From: Gp6-AA40 sp035711805 | GTDB taxonomy: Bacteria > Acidobacteriota > Vicinamibacteria > Vicinamibacterales > UBA2999 | DNA: 64,000 bases | Reading direction: 5' to 3' | Assembly: GCA_035711805.1 (NCBI GenBank) | Contig: DASTBV010000129.1 | Span: forward strand, 1 to 64,000 | Shown here: in pieces, positions 23,772 through 32,256 of the stretch | Layout of the letters: the number at the start of each line of letters is the position of its first letter | Position numbering within the stretch: position 1 is the first letter of the stretch | Notes under the pieces: model-generated | The model's input: the letters and a program-made list of their open reading frames with translations, nothing else | What the model was told of the DNA's origin: nothing | Databases searched by the model: none | Made by a program: the position numbers and the translations under genes

Positions 23772-25790
23772 ATGCGGAGGTGGGCGCTGGCGCTGGTCTT
23801 CGTACTCGCCGCCGCTGCGCCGGCGCCGGCGCAGCAGGCGCCAACCACGCCGTTCACCAGCGGCATCACCGACGCTGCCTCTCTGAAACGCGCGATCGAC
23901 GAGCGCATCTCGCGCGCCAGGACCCTCCTCGACGCGATGTTGGCGGTCAAAGGTGCTCGCACCGTCGCCAACACGCTTGCTCCGTACGACGAGCTGCTCG
24001 ACGAGCTGAATACCGCCAGCGGCCAGGTCGCCATCATGATGGACCTGCACCCCGATGCCGCCGTCCGGCAGGCGGCTGAGGATCTCGACCGCGCGGTGAG
24101 CGGGCTTCTCGACGAAATTCCGCTCCGGCCCGATGTCTATGCTGCGCTGACGGCCGTCGACCTGCGGCGGACGGATGCCGCCACGCGCTTTTACGTCGCG
24201 CGCGAGCTGCGCGATTTCCGCCGGGCAGGCGTCGACAAGTCCGAAGCCACCCGCGCCAGACTGAGGGATCTTCGCGACCAGCTGACGCAGGCAATGGCCG
24301 AGTGGGGCCGCAACATCCGCGAAGGGTCGCGAACGGTGGCGGCCGCCCCCGCCGATCTCGACGGCCTGCCGGCTGACTTCATCGCGCGCCACAAGCCGGA
24401 CGCGAGCGGATTGATCCCGTTGACGACGAGCGCGGCTGACGCGCGCCCGGTGCTGATGTACGCGAAAAACGACGAGCTCCGCCGGCGGATGCTCGTTGCC
24501 ACCTACAACGTTGCCGCGCCGGAAAACATCGCCGTCCTCGACCGGATCGTCCGGGTCCGCGCCGACATCGCGCGCATGCTCGGGTATCGCAACTGGGCCG
24601 CGTACGACGCGGAGGTGCGGATGGCCGGTGACGAAAAAGCGGTCTCCGCCTTCATCGATCGCGTCGTCGACGCGGCGCGCTCCCGCGCGACGCGCGAGCT
24701 GGCGGAGCTTGCACGGGTGAAACAGCAGGAGCGTCCCGGAAGTTCGCTCAATCCGTGGGACCGCCTGTATTACGCGGAGCTGGTCCGCCGTTCGAGCTAC
24801 GACTTCGATTCGCAGGCCCTCCGTCCCTACTTCGCGTTCGATCGCGTGTTCGAAGGGGCGCTCCGCGTGACGGGCACCATTTTTGGTCTGACGTATCAGC
24901 GGGTGACGGACGTTCCGGTCTGGCACCCGTCGGTGCGTGTGTACGAGATGCGCGACGGCGCGAGCCTGGTCGGCCGCGTCTATCTGGATCTGCACCCGCG
25001 GGCGAACAAGGCAGCCGCGGGCGCCACGACGCTCACGGTGCGCCCGGGCCGTAAGGGCAGGACGATTCCGGAGACCGTATTGTGGGCAAGCCTGCCGGGA
25101 GGTCAGCCGGACGATCCCGGGCTGATGACGCACGACGAGGTGCGGACGCTGTTCCACGAGTTCGGCCACGTGGTGCACCGGCTGTCCGGCGGCCACCAGC
25201 CGTGGCAGGGGCTCAGCAGCCTGGCGATGGAGCGTGATTTCACGGAAGCTCCGTCGCAGATGCTCGAGGAATGGGTCTGGGATCCGAAGACGCTCGCCAC
25301 GTTTGCGACGCATTACGAGACGGGCGCGCCCATTCCGGCGGCGCTCGTGCAGCAGATGCGCCGCGGCAGCGAGTTCGGGCAGGGTATCGAGGTGTCGCAG
25401 CAGATGGTCCTCGCGCGCGTCTCGCTGTCGCTGCACGACCGGGAGCCGGGCGCCATCGATCAGAACTCGCTGTGGAAGCAGATCCAGGCACGCTACGTCG
25501 ACATCCCGTTCATCGACGGGACCGCCCGGCAGGCGTCGTTTCCTCACATCGGCCAGGCCGGCTACGCCAGCGCCTACTACACCTACATGTGGTCGCTGGT
25601 GATCGGCAAGGATCTCTTCAGCAAGTTCGAGGGGCGCGACCTGATGCAGCCGGGCCTCGCGCGCAAGTACCGCGAGATTGTCTTTCTGCCCGGAAGCTCC
25701 CGGACCGCGACTGCTGTCGTGACCGATTTCCTCGGTCGCCCGTTCAACGCGGACGCGTGGGAGAAGTGGCTGAATGGCGGCTCGAAGTAA
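23772..25790 (+). CDS. Secreted M3-family metallopeptidase
   Basis: Zinc peptidase of the thimet oligopeptidase/oligopeptidase F type, cleaving short peptides, probably in the periplasm. The 672-aa protein starts with a signal peptide (RRWALALVFVLAAAAPAPAQ). The helical body leads to RTLFHEFGHVVHRLSG (HExxH, His at about residue 460) and SLAMERDFTEAPSQMLEEWV, which supplies the third zinc ligand Glu and is the M3 signature. ASAYYTYMWSLVIGKDLF near the C-terminus is also conserved. Full length. Convergent with the HerA-like gene across a palindromic repeat. Confidence 0.9.
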   Translation: MRRWALALVFVLAAAAPAPAQQAPTTPFTSGITDAASLKRAIDERISRARTLLDAMLAVKGARTVANTLAPYDELLDELNTASGQVAIMMDLHPDAAVRQAAEDLDRAVSGLLDEIPLRPDVYAALTAVDLRRTDAATRFYVARELRDFRRAGVDKSEATRARLRDLRDQLTQAMAEWGRNIREGSRTVAAAPADLDGLPADFIARHKPDASGLIPLTTSAADARPVLMYAKNDELRRRMLVATYNVAAPENIAVLDRIVRVRADIARMLGYRNWAAYDAEVRMAGDEKAVSAFIDRVVDAARSRATRELAELARVKQQERPGSSLNPWDRLYYAELVRRSSYDFDSQALRPYFAFDRVFEGALRVTGTIFGLTYQRVTDVPVWHPSVRVYEMRDGASLVGRVYLDLHPRANKAAAGATTLTVRPGRKGRTIPETVLWASLPGGQPDDPGLMTHDEVRTLFHEFGHVVHRLSGGHQPWQGLSSLAMERDFTEAPSQMLEEWVWDPKTLATFATHYETGAPIPAALVQQMRRGSEFGQGIEVSQQMVLARVSLSLHDREPGAIDQNSLWKQIQARYVDIPFIDGTARQASFPHIGQAGYASAYYTYMWSLVIGKDLFSKFEGRDLMQPGLARKYREIVFLPGSSRTATAVVTDFLGRPFNADAWEKWLNGGSK

Positions 25791-25819
25791 TTCTGAATTC
25801 AGAATTCTGAATTCAGAAT
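25790..25819. repeat. ATTCTGAATTCAGAAT tandem palindrome
   Basis: Two overlapping perfect palindromes of ATTCTGAATTCAGAAT fill the 31-bp gap between convergent genes, like the copy at 583-610. It may act as a bidirectional terminator-like hairpin. Confidence 0.8.
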
Positions 25820-25821
25820 GG

Positions 25822-28164
25822 CTACGACGGTCTCCACGCCAGCGCGACCAACTGAACGTCCACGCCCGCGCGTTTCGGTTTGACTTCCGCGGTTTCGATT
25901 GCGGCGTCCGGCGCACCATCGACCAGCGCCTGAACTTCGCGCTGCAACTCCGCTTCGAGAGCCTGTAACTCCTCCTCCGCCGCGCGCTGACGTTCCTGTG
26001 CCTTCGCCACGTCGGCCGCTTCCTTCATCGAACGTCCGACTCCGCGCGCGGTCGTCGTCGCCCGCCCCAGCGTGGACATCGAGACCGCCTTGCGTCCCAT
26101 CAGCGCGCCGAGAAGCGTGGCCCCAAGCGAGACGGCCGTCTGCGTCTTCTGCTGCGACACCTGCTGCTGCTCACGGGCGACCGATTCCTGCGCGCGGCGG
26201 ATCTTGTCGGTCGCGCGTGCAACCCGCGTGGCGTACTTGCCTCGCAGCTTCTCGACGGCCGCATCGCGTTTCTCGCGCGCCGCCTGCTGGACCCGGGCCG
26301 AAAAATCGGCCTCGGACTCGCCCGGGCGGGAAGTCAGCTTGTAGATTGGCGCCGAATACACTCGAAGCGGCTTTGCGCGGACGACCCACCGTTCGAAGTC
26401 GGCGGCCCATGCCGTATAGCTTTTCGCATTCCCTGCCGCGGCGGGGAGCGCGCCATAGCGGGCGGCGGGGTTTGCCGCGGCACGTGCCAGCGAATCGGGC
26501 GCGGCGTCGACGAACCAGGCGTCGTCCCAGTTCACGGCAAGAGCGCCGTCGGTGATCGGTGTGATTGCGTGGACCGGAGTGGTGACGTCGATGCCACGTT
26601 TCGAGTCCACGTAGTGGACAAGCGCGCTGCCGTACACGACCCCCTCGTAGGCCGTTGGCGCAACCGGCGACGGCAGGAAGTAATCGGTGATTCCTGCCGG
26701 CAGCACCGGCTTGCCGGATGTTGCTGTCGAAGGGGCAGTGTCAGGCGCGCCGGACGCCTGCTGCGCCGCGGGAGTGCCGATGGCCCGGCGCAGCTCTTCC
26801 CGGGTCAGGGGCCCGCGCAGATACGAAAGCGCCCACCGCGTTTCGAAGGTGATCGGCTCCTGCTCGTGGACGTTGTGCATCAGAAACACGCGGCTGCGCA
26901 GCGCGGACAGCGTCTTGTCCAGCTGCTCGCGCGTCCACGAGCTCGAAACGCCTTCCAGGCCGTCGAGGACCCGGGACTTGTCGCGCTCCGTCTGCAGCTT
27001 GCCGAGAAACCACGTGCCGGTGTTGGCGAGCGCCTTGTAGTCCAGGTCGACCGGGTTCTGGGTTGCCAGCATCACGCCGACGCCGGCGGCGCGCGCCTGC
27101 TTCAGCAGCGTCAGCAGCGGAAGCTTCGACGGCGGGTTGGCGACCGGTGGAAGGTAGCCGAACACTTCGTCCATATAGAGCAGCGCCCGCAGCGAGGGGC
27201 TGCCGCCCTGCCGGCGCGTCCATTCGACCGCGGCGTTCAGCACCAGCGTGACGGCCAGCATCCGCTGCGCCTCGTCAAGATGTGCGACCGAGACGATGGC
27301 AATGCGCGGCCGTCCTTTCGCGTCGAACAACATGGTGGAGAGATCCGCGGGCTCACCCTTGGTCCAGATGTCGAAGCCGGGCGTGGCGAGCACGCTGTTG
27401 AAGCGGAGCGCGAGTTCCTGCCGATCCCGTGCCGGAAAGAAACTCTCGAGATCCATGACGCCAATGCGATCGAACGGAGGCCGAAGGATTTGTTCGATGA
27501 GCCGCGGCAGGTCCGTCCGGACGTCGGCGCCACCCTGGTCGAGCAGCGCCGCCACCAGTGCGTGTTCCCGGCTGTGCGGCGCCGCTTCAGTCATTCCGGC
27601 CAGCGCGAGCAGGCTGGCCGCAACCGATGCTGCCCGCGCGGCGGCGTCCTCGGGTTCATCCGAGCCCACTCGCAGTGTCTTCAGCACCGAAAGCGGGATT
27701 CCGGCATTGCTGCCCGGCGTGTAGACACGCACGTCCACCGCGGACTTCAGCCGCCCGATTCGCGCGCCATCCTGGTCCCATTCGGCCAGTCCGTTCTTCC
27801 AGCGCGCGGCAGTCTGCTCGGCAGCGGCTTCGCGCGTCAGTTGCTGCGACCCGGCCTGCCGCTCGTCCACCCATGGCGCGAAATCGCCTGCGGCCAGGTC
27901 GGGAAACGTCAGCAGCAGGTTGGAGAGGTCGCCCTTGGGATCGATGGCCAGAACCGGGATCTGGTCGAGGGCGGCTTCCTCGATGACCGTGATGCCGAGA
28001 CCGGTCTTGCCGCTGCCCGTCATGCCGATGCAGACGGCGTGAGTCACAAGATCGCGGGACTCGTACAGGACCGGTTCGTTCCCGCGGGCGTTGGAGCCGA
28101 GGTCGAACCGGCGGCCGAGGTAGAACAACCCGAGCTGTTCGTACGAAGGGAGCATGGCGGCCAT
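25822..28164 (-). CDS. HerA/DUF87-type ATPase with C-terminal coiled coil
   Basis: A 780-aa protein. Walker A is CIGMTGSGKTGLG (residues 45-57), followed by PVLAIDPKGDLSNLLLTFP. Walker B is ALLYMDEVFGYLPP, and MLATQNPVDLDYKAL is the sensor-like motif. These occur in HerA/VirB4-type translocases and a family of uncharacterised ATP-binding proteins. The last 200 residues are a charged coiled coil with a glycine-rich membrane-like stretch (GATLLGALMGRKAVS). No nuclease NurA is adjacent. The ATG at 28164 was preferred to a TTG at 28173. The gene is divergent by 29 bp from the peptidase/ATP-grasp cassette, so their promoters must overlap. Function unknown. Confidence 0.75.
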   Translation of the reverse strand: MAAMLPSYEQLGLFYLGRRFDLGSNARGNEPVLYESRDLVTHAVCIGMTGSGKTGLGITVIEEAALDQIPVLAIDPKGDLSNLLLTFPDLAAGDFAPWVDERQAGSQQLTREAAAEQTAARWKNGLAEWDQDGARIGRLKSAVDVRVYTPGSNAGIPLSVLKTLRVGSDEPEDAAARAASVAASLLALAGMTEAAPHSREHALVAALLDQGGADVRTDLPRLIEQILRPPFDRIGVMDLESFFPARDRQELALRFNSVLATPGFDIWTKGEPADLSTMLFDAKGRPRIAIVSVAHLDEAQRMLAVTLVLNAAVEWTRRQGGSPSLRALLYMDEVFGYLPPVANPPSKLPLLTLLKQARAAGVGVMLATQNPVDLDYKALANTGTWFLGKLQTERDKSRVLDGLEGVSSSWTREQLDKTLSALRSRVFLMHNVHEQEPITFETRWALSYLRGPLTREELRRAIGTPAAQQASGAPDTAPSTATSGKPVLPAGITDYFLPSPVAPTAYEGVVYGSALVHYVDSKRGIDVTTPVHAITPITDGALAVNWDDAWFVDAAPDSLARAAANPAARYGALPAAAGNAKSYTAWAADFERWVVRAKPLRVYSAPIYKLTSRPGESEADFSARVQQAAREKRDAAVEKLRGKYATRVARATDKIRRAQESVAREQQQVSQQKTQTAVSLGATLLGALMGRKAVSMSTLGRATTTARGVGRSMKEAADVAKAQERQRAAEEELQALEAELQREVQALVDGAPDAAIETAEVKPKRAGVDVQLVALAWRPS

Positions 28165-28193
28165 TATGATCAAACTATCCCAGGAGAAACCCC

Positions 28194-28397
28194 ATGGCTG
28201 ACCGGAGACGAGGCGAAGGCAAGGAGCTCAAGAAAGATCAGCAAGTCCGCCGCGAGGTGCTCGGCGATATCGGAGCGGAGATCGTCCAGGAGCACACGAC
28301 GCCCCAGTACCGGAATCCCAATCGCGATCAGGCGCGCGGTGATTGGGACCGGTCCCGCCGGCACACCGACGAAGACGCGAGCCGCGATCGAGGTTAA
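28194..28397 (+). CDS. Small highly charged hypothetical protein
   Basis: A 67-aa protein, mostly Arg, Lys, Glu and Asp (KELKKDQQVRREVLGDIGAE, NRDQARGDWDRSRR) with no hydrophobic core and no signal peptide. A good AGGAG ribosome site precedes the ATG, and its stop abuts the next gene's GTG, so it is probably a real first gene of the cassette. It could be a disordered adaptor or a substrate peptide of the downstream ATP-grasp and peptidase enzymes, but nothing in the sequence proves this. Confidence 0.55.
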   Translation: MADRRRGEGKELKKDQQVRREVLGDIGAEIVQEHTTPQYRNPNRDQARGDWDRSRRHTDEDASRDRG

Positions 28398-29402
28398 GTG
28401 GTCAGATTCGAGGCCCTGGACCCCGAGATTCGCGGCGTTCTCGGCAAGAAGGTCAGCGAGCTCGGGCTCAGGGTCGAGGGCTCTCCGGTCGAGGGCTACG
28501 TGCGCCAGCTGTACAAAGAGCTGGAACGGCGCGGGCTGAAAAAGTTTCGCCCGGTGTGCTACCTGACCGACGAATGGGGATGTCCGGACCAGCAGCCCGT
28601 GCTGGGCATCCCTTTCTATCTCGCCGATCCGAAGCTGCGTCGGCTCGAGAAGGCGGTTGATGCGCTCGAAAACGAGCGCCAGATCATGATGTACATGCGC
28701 CACGAGGCCGGGCATGTCTTCAATTACGCCTACCGCCTCTACACCACGCCCGAGTGGCGGCGCCTCTTCGGGCCGTTTTTCCGCGCCTATCGCGACGACT
28801 ACAAGCCGATTCCGTTCAGCCGCGACTACGTGAGGCACATCGAGGGCTGGTACGCGCAGAAGCATCCCGACGAGGACTTCGCGGAGACGTTTGCTGTCTG
28901 GCTGACGCCGCGGAGCCCCTGGCGGCGCCAGTACAGAGGATGGCCGGCCGTAAAGAAGCTTCGTTACGTCGAACGCATGGCCCGATCGCTTGCCGACGTC
29001 GAGCCCATCGTCAAGACCGGAGAAGTGGACATCACGCCCGACGACATCGGGGTCACGGTTGAGCAGTTCTACCAGCAGGCGGCCGATGAGCGGCAGGCGC
29101 GGATTGACATAGCGCTCGACGCCCATCTGGGGCAGATTTTCCTGACGCGGAAGCGGAAGGAGTCGCGCCCGGCGGCGCAGATTGTGAGCAAATACCGCCC
29201 GGAGCTCGTGGACAAGATTACGTATTGGACCGGCGTGAAGCGCCCGATCGTCAACGGCCTCATCGACTCGGTCTGCCGCACGTGCGAACGGATGAAACTG
29301 TGGGGCGAAGTTGGGGAAGAGCCGCGATATCTGGTAGAAGTCACTGCGCTGGCCACAACGTTGGCGATGAATTTTTTAATGAGGGGAAAGTTCGAGCATT
29401 GA
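28398..29402 (+). CDS. Putative zinc-binding metallopeptidase
   Basis: A 334-aa cytosolic protein. MMYMRHEAGHVFNYAYRLY has the HExxH zinc motif (His102, Glu103, His106), and HPDEDFAETFAVWLTP supplies a likely third ligand (Glu163), as in gluzincins. The family matches the uncharacterised putative zinc-binding metallopeptidases (Mx type). No signal peptide. A GAGG site precedes the GTG at 28398, which directly follows the stop of the small protein. The 39-bp gap to the ATP-grasp gene is filled by an ACCAAC repeat. Substrate unknown. Confidence 0.75.
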   Translation: MVRFEALDPEIRGVLGKKVSELGLRVEGSPVEGYVRQLYKELERRGLKKFRPVCYLTDEWGCPDQQPVLGIPFYLADPKLRRLEKAVDALENERQIMMYMRHEAGHVFNYAYRLYTTPEWRRLFGPFFRAYRDDYKPIPFSRDYVRHIEGWYAQKHPDEDFAETFAVWLTPRSPWRRQYRGWPAVKKLRYVERMARSLADVEPIVKTGEVDITPDDIGVTVEQFYQQAADERQARIDIALDAHLGQIFLTRKRKESRPAAQIVSKYRPELVDKITYWTGVKRPIVNGLIDSVCRTCERMKLWGEVGEEPRYLVEVTALATTLAMNFLMRGKFEH

Positions 29403-29404
29403 TG

Positions 29405-29440
29405 TCTACTACCAACTACACACCACCAACCACCAACTAG
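29405..29440. repeat. CACCAACCACCAACTA repeat before the ATP-grasp ATG
   Basis: ACCAAC units separate the peptidase stop from the ligase start. The repeat ends directly at the ATG (29441), leaving no Shine-Dalgarno sequence. Confidence 0.75.
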
Positions 29441-30463
29441 ATGGGTTCCCTCCGCATCGTCGTTCTCTACGACCGCGTACTCGTGGACGAGACCGAGGAG
29501 CAGGCCGCTGCCACCGACAAGACGCCCGTCGTCCGCACGCTCGACAAGAAAGAGGTCGAGGAGGAAGTCGCCGACGCGCTGACGAAGCTTGGCCACGAGC
29601 CTGTGCTCTACGAGCTGGACGGTACGCAGAAAAGTCTGCTTGGTCTGGCCAAGGCGGATTGCGACCTGGTCTTCAATCTCGCGGAATCGTTTGCCGACGA
29701 TGACACGGCGGACTTCAAGATTGCCGCCTTCCTGGACCTCCTCGGACGCCAATACACAGGCACGGGCGCGAACGGGCTGATGCTGGCCCAGGACAAGGCG
29801 ATCGCGAAGAAGATCTTTGCCTTTCACGGCATTCACACGCCGGTCTTCGCCAAATCTTTCCGTGGCCGCCTGGACTTTTCCCACGACCTGCAATTTCCGG
29901 TCATCGTGAAGCCGGCGCGCGAGGACGGGTCGATTGGGATCGAGTTCAGCGCGGTGGTGACGTCCATCCGCGAGCTGATGGAGCGGATGGACTGGCTGCA
30001 CGCGAATTTCGATTCGCCGGTGCTGATCGAGGAATACATCGAGGGCCGCGAGATGTACGTCGGCGTGCTTGGGAACGACAAGCCGGAGGCGCTGCCGGTC
30101 ATCGAGCTGGATCTGTCAAAACTGCCAGATGGCACACCGCGAATCGCGGCGGCGGAAGTGAAGTGGGGCAAGGGCACCAAGGCGTACCGCGACACGAAGT
30201 CCGCGGTGGCGACGGATCTGCCCGAAGAGACCGTCCTCGCGCTTCAGCAGACGGCGGTTGCTGCATATCAGGCGCTCGAATTGCGTGACTATGGCCGTGT
30301 GGACATGCGGCTGCAGCCGGATGGGCGCGTTCAAGTGATTGAAGTCAATCCAAACCCCTGGCTCAGTTCACGCGCGGAGTTCGCGATGGCGGCGCGGAAG
30401 TCAGGACGGACCTATACCCGGCTGGTCGAGGAGATCGTCGAGCTCGCCATGGCCCGGGCCTAA
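29441..30463 (+). CDS. D-Ala-D-Ala ligase-like ATP-grasp enzyme
   Basis: A 340-aa ATP-grasp protein. ALTKLGHEPVLYEL and DCDLVFNLAESFADDD are the N-terminal D-Ala ligase-like domain. FPVIVKPAREDGSIGIEF binds ATP, EEYIEGREMYVGVL and VEVNPNPWLS contain the magnesium-binding residues (Glu and Asn). It differs from true Ddl by lacking the usual ligase context (murC, murB, ftsQ) and by forming a cassette with a zinc peptidase and a small charged protein. It may ligate amino acids or peptides other than D-Ala. No clear ribosome site. Confidence 0.75.
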   Translation: MGSLRIVVLYDRVLVDETEEQAAATDKTPVVRTLDKKEVEEEVADALTKLGHEPVLYELDGTQKSLLGLAKADCDLVFNLAESFADDDTADFKIAAFLDLLGRQYTGTGANGLMLAQDKAIAKKIFAFHGIHTPVFAKSFRGRLDFSHDLQFPVIVKPAREDGSIGIEFSAVVTSIRELMERMDWLHANFDSPVLIEEYIEGREMYVGVLGNDKPEALPVIELDLSKLPDGTPRIAAAEVKWGKGTKAYRDTKSAVATDLPEETVLALQQTAVAAYQALELRDYGRVDMRLQPDGRVQVIEVNPNPWLSSRAEFAMAARKSGRTYTRLVEEIVELAMARA

Positions 30464-30614
30464 CGGTCGAGCTGCGGCAGCTCGGCCGCGCCCTTTGTTC
30501 TCTACGGCGGAGCCTTCCATCCAAGTCGTAGACCGGCCACGATTTAGCGAACAGAAGATGCGTGTCGATCGATATGCACCCTCGCGACGAACGGGCCGCA
30601 AGCCCCCTTGAATT

Positions 30615-30637
30615 GCCAAAAACATTGGTTTTTTGGC
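30615..30637. other. AT-rich inverted repeat GCCAAAAA/TTTTTGGC
   Basis: Eight-bp arms (30615-30622 and 30630-30637) around a 7-nt centre, ten bp upstream of the probable carD -35. The position fits an operator or a weak terminator after the ATP-grasp gene. The rest of 30464-30614 shows no gene or strong signal. Confidence 0.5.
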
Positions 30638-30646
30638 CATTTCGCG

Positions 30647-30676
30647 TTGCCGACGCTGGGGCAAGTGGGCTATACT
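30647..30676 (+). promoter_or_regulatory. Sigma-70-like promoter of carD
   Basis: TTGCCG (30647-30652) and TATACT (30671-30676) are separated by 18 bp. This predicts a start near 30683 and a 5' leader of about 100 nt containing a large hairpin. Confidence 0.6.
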
Positions 30677-30696
30677 CGTGGGTGCTGTTCCCGGCT

Positions 30697-30740
30697 CCCT
30701 TCGACGCTGCTCAGGGTGCCCGTGAGCGAAGTCGAACGGG
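30697..30740 (+). repeat. Dispersed imperfect palindrome in the carD leader
   Basis: CCCTTCGACGCTGCTCAGGG and CGTGAGCGAAGTCGAACGGG form imperfect arms round TGCC. The sequence has the form of a widely dispersed environmental-genome repeat, and in RNA it would be a hairpin 45 nt upstream of the start. Confidence 0.6.
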
Positions 30741-30783
30741 CAACGAGTCCGGTCCTACCACCACTTCCTGCTACGGGGGAAAC

Positions 30784-31380
30784 GTGACATTCCAGGTCGG
30801 CGACAAGGTCATCTACCCGAACCATGGTCTCGGTATCGTCGAACGGATCGAAGAGAAGACTATTCTTGGTACTACCTGCGGCTTTTTCCACCTGCGCATC
30901 GTCGCGAACGATACGACGGTGCTGGTGCCTGTCGCCAACGTTGACGGCGTCGGACTTCGCAAAGCGATCACCGACGAAGAGGTCAATCGGATTTTCGACC
31001 TCCTGAGCGACGGGAAAATCGACAACCATCAAAACTGGAAGGGACGCTTCAAGGACAACTCGGACAAGATGCGGACCGGGTCGATCTACGACATGGCGGA
31101 TGTGCTCAAGAGCCTGACGTTCCTGAGCAAGTCCAAGAGCCTGTCGTTCCGCGAGAAGCGGATGCTCGACCGCGCCAAAGCGCTCATCATCTCGGAGATC
31201 TCCGAAGTGATGCGGCAGAAGGCGCTTGAAGTCGAGGCGAAGGTCGATAGCGCCCTCGAGCGCTGCTTCATGGTCAAGGCGCGGAACCTGGCGCGGGCGA
31301 CTGCGCGCGCGAAGGTTGCCAAGCCGGTCAAGGCGGTGGTGCCTGTGGTTCCACAGCGGCGCGCCGCGCGCGCCTCGTAA
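30784..31380 (+). CDS. carD: CarD-family transcription regulator
   Basis: CarD binds RNA polymerase beta and stabilises open promoter complexes. The 198-aa protein has the N-terminal Tudor-like domain (FQVGDKVIYPNHGLGIVERI, FFHLRIVANDTTVLVPV, VGLRKAITDEEV) and a helical C-terminal domain with W in NHQNWKGRFKDNSDKMRTG and FREKRMLDRAKALIISEIS. A basic tail KARNLARATARAKVAKPVK may bind DNA. The GTG at 30784 has GGGGGA upstream. It is monocistronic, with its own promoter and a strong terminator. Confidence 0.93.
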   Translation: MTFQVGDKVIYPNHGLGIVERIEEKTILGTTCGFFHLRIVANDTTVLVPVANVDGVGLRKAITDEEVNRIFDLLSDGKIDNHQNWKGRFKDNSDKMRTGSIYDMADVLKSLTFLSKSKSLSFREKRMLDRAKALIISEISEVMRQKALEVEAKVDSALERCFMVKARNLARATARAKVAKPVKAVVPVVPQRRAARAS

Positions 31381-31433
31381 CGTTTTACGGGAACGCTTAG
31401 CCGCGTTCCTTTTTGGTCTCTGCCTTCTTCGTC

Positions 31434-31467
31434 AGCCCGGACTCTCGCCCAGTCCGGGCTTTTTTTG
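31434..31467 (+). terminator. Rho-independent terminator after carD
   Basis: AGCCCGGACT and AGTCCGGGCT form a perfect 10-bp stem with a 7-nt loop, followed by a run of T. Textbook intrinsic terminator. Confidence 0.95.
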
Positions 31468-31468
31468 T

Positions 31469-31505
31469 ACCACGAAGGCACGAAGGGATCGAAGATCACG
31501 AAGAC
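31469..31505. repeat. ACCACGAAGGCACGAAGG repeat (family E)
   Basis: CACGAAG(G) units with GATCGAAGATCACGAAG; close to the copy at 16092-16130 in reverse complement. It lies between the carD terminator and plsC. Confidence 0.8.
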
Positions 31506-31527
31506 CAGTACGTATGACCTCTAACGC

Positions 31528-32256
31528 ATGACCGCCGTCGCCGCAGCTCGCTCCCTCATCGCCTACGTCGTCATCCTGTCCTACATTGCCGTTGCCGCCC
31601 CTCTGGCGTTGTTTTTCGGCGTCATTTTGCGGTGGAAGAGCGGCATGTGGGCGCTCGGGCATGCGGGCGCGAAGCTGGCGCTGGCCCTGGCCGGCATCCG
31701 CTATCGCGTGAGCGGCAGCGAGCATGTGCCGGACACGGCGGTTGTCTTCTGTGCCAATCACGAAAGCAACGTCGATCCGCCCGTCCTGTTCGAGGCGCTT
31801 CACCGGCGTCTCCACGTCCTCTACAAGGCGGAGCTCCACAAGTTCCCGATCATGGGCACCGTGTTCGATGTCGGCGGCTTTGTGCCCATCGAGCGAGGCG
31901 ATCGCGAAAGCGCGATGCGCTCCATCGCGAGGGGAGCGGAATCGCTGAAGGCTGGCAACTCGTTTCTGATATTTCCGGAAGGGACGCGAAGCCGCACCGG
32001 TCAGCTGCTCCCATTCAAGAAGGGGGGCTTGATTATGGCCATCGAGGCACAGGCCCCGGTCGTTCCCGTGGCCATCAGCGGAGGGCGCGCGGCCATGCGA
32101 AAGGGAAGTCCGATAGTCCGTCCCGTCAAAGTCACGGTGAGAGTGGGCAGGCCCATCCCGACGAAGGGGTTGACCTTGGACGATCGGGACGAGTTGATCG
32201 GCCGGGTCCGCGGCGAGGTGCAGAAGTTGCTGGACGAAGGTCCGGTATGGACCTGA
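31528..32256 (+). CDS. plsC: 1-acyl-sn-glycerol-3-phosphate acyltransferase
   Basis: Adds the second acyl chain to lysophosphatidic acid in the inner membrane. The 242-aa protein has an N-terminal hydrophobic segment (about 9-35) and the acyltransferase motifs: FCANHESNVDPP (HX4D, His78, Asp83), GGFVPIER, FLIFPEGTRSR and VVPVAISGG. Complete. Its end overlaps the DUF4126 gene start by 10 bp. Confidence 0.92.
   Translation: MTAVAAARSLIAYVVILSYIAVAAPLALFFGVILRWKSGMWALGHAGAKLALALAGIRYRVSGSEHVPDTAVVFCANHESNVDPPVLFEALHRRLHVLYKAELHKFPIMGTVFDVGGFVPIERGDRESAMRSIARGAESLKAGNSFLIFPEGTRSRTGQLLPFKKGGLIMAIEAQAPVVPVAISGGRAAMRKGSPIVRPVKVTVRVGRPIPTKGLTLDDRDELIGRVRGEVQKLLDEGPVWT

Noticed and set aside
23691..25919. 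Long open frame of over 700 codons opposite the M3 peptidase
   Set aside because: High-GC shadow frame: no family motif, Arg/Leu/Val composition bias, and it covers a gene with a signal peptide and HExxH motif.
25822..28164. HerA-NurA DNA repair pair or a known HerA-type defence system
   Set aside because: No NurA or known partner such as a SIR2 or DUF4297 gene is adjacent; only the ATPase is supported.
26569..28539. Long plus-strand frame opposite the HerA-like ATPase
   Set aside because: No recognisable domain; the minus-strand frame has complete Walker motifs.
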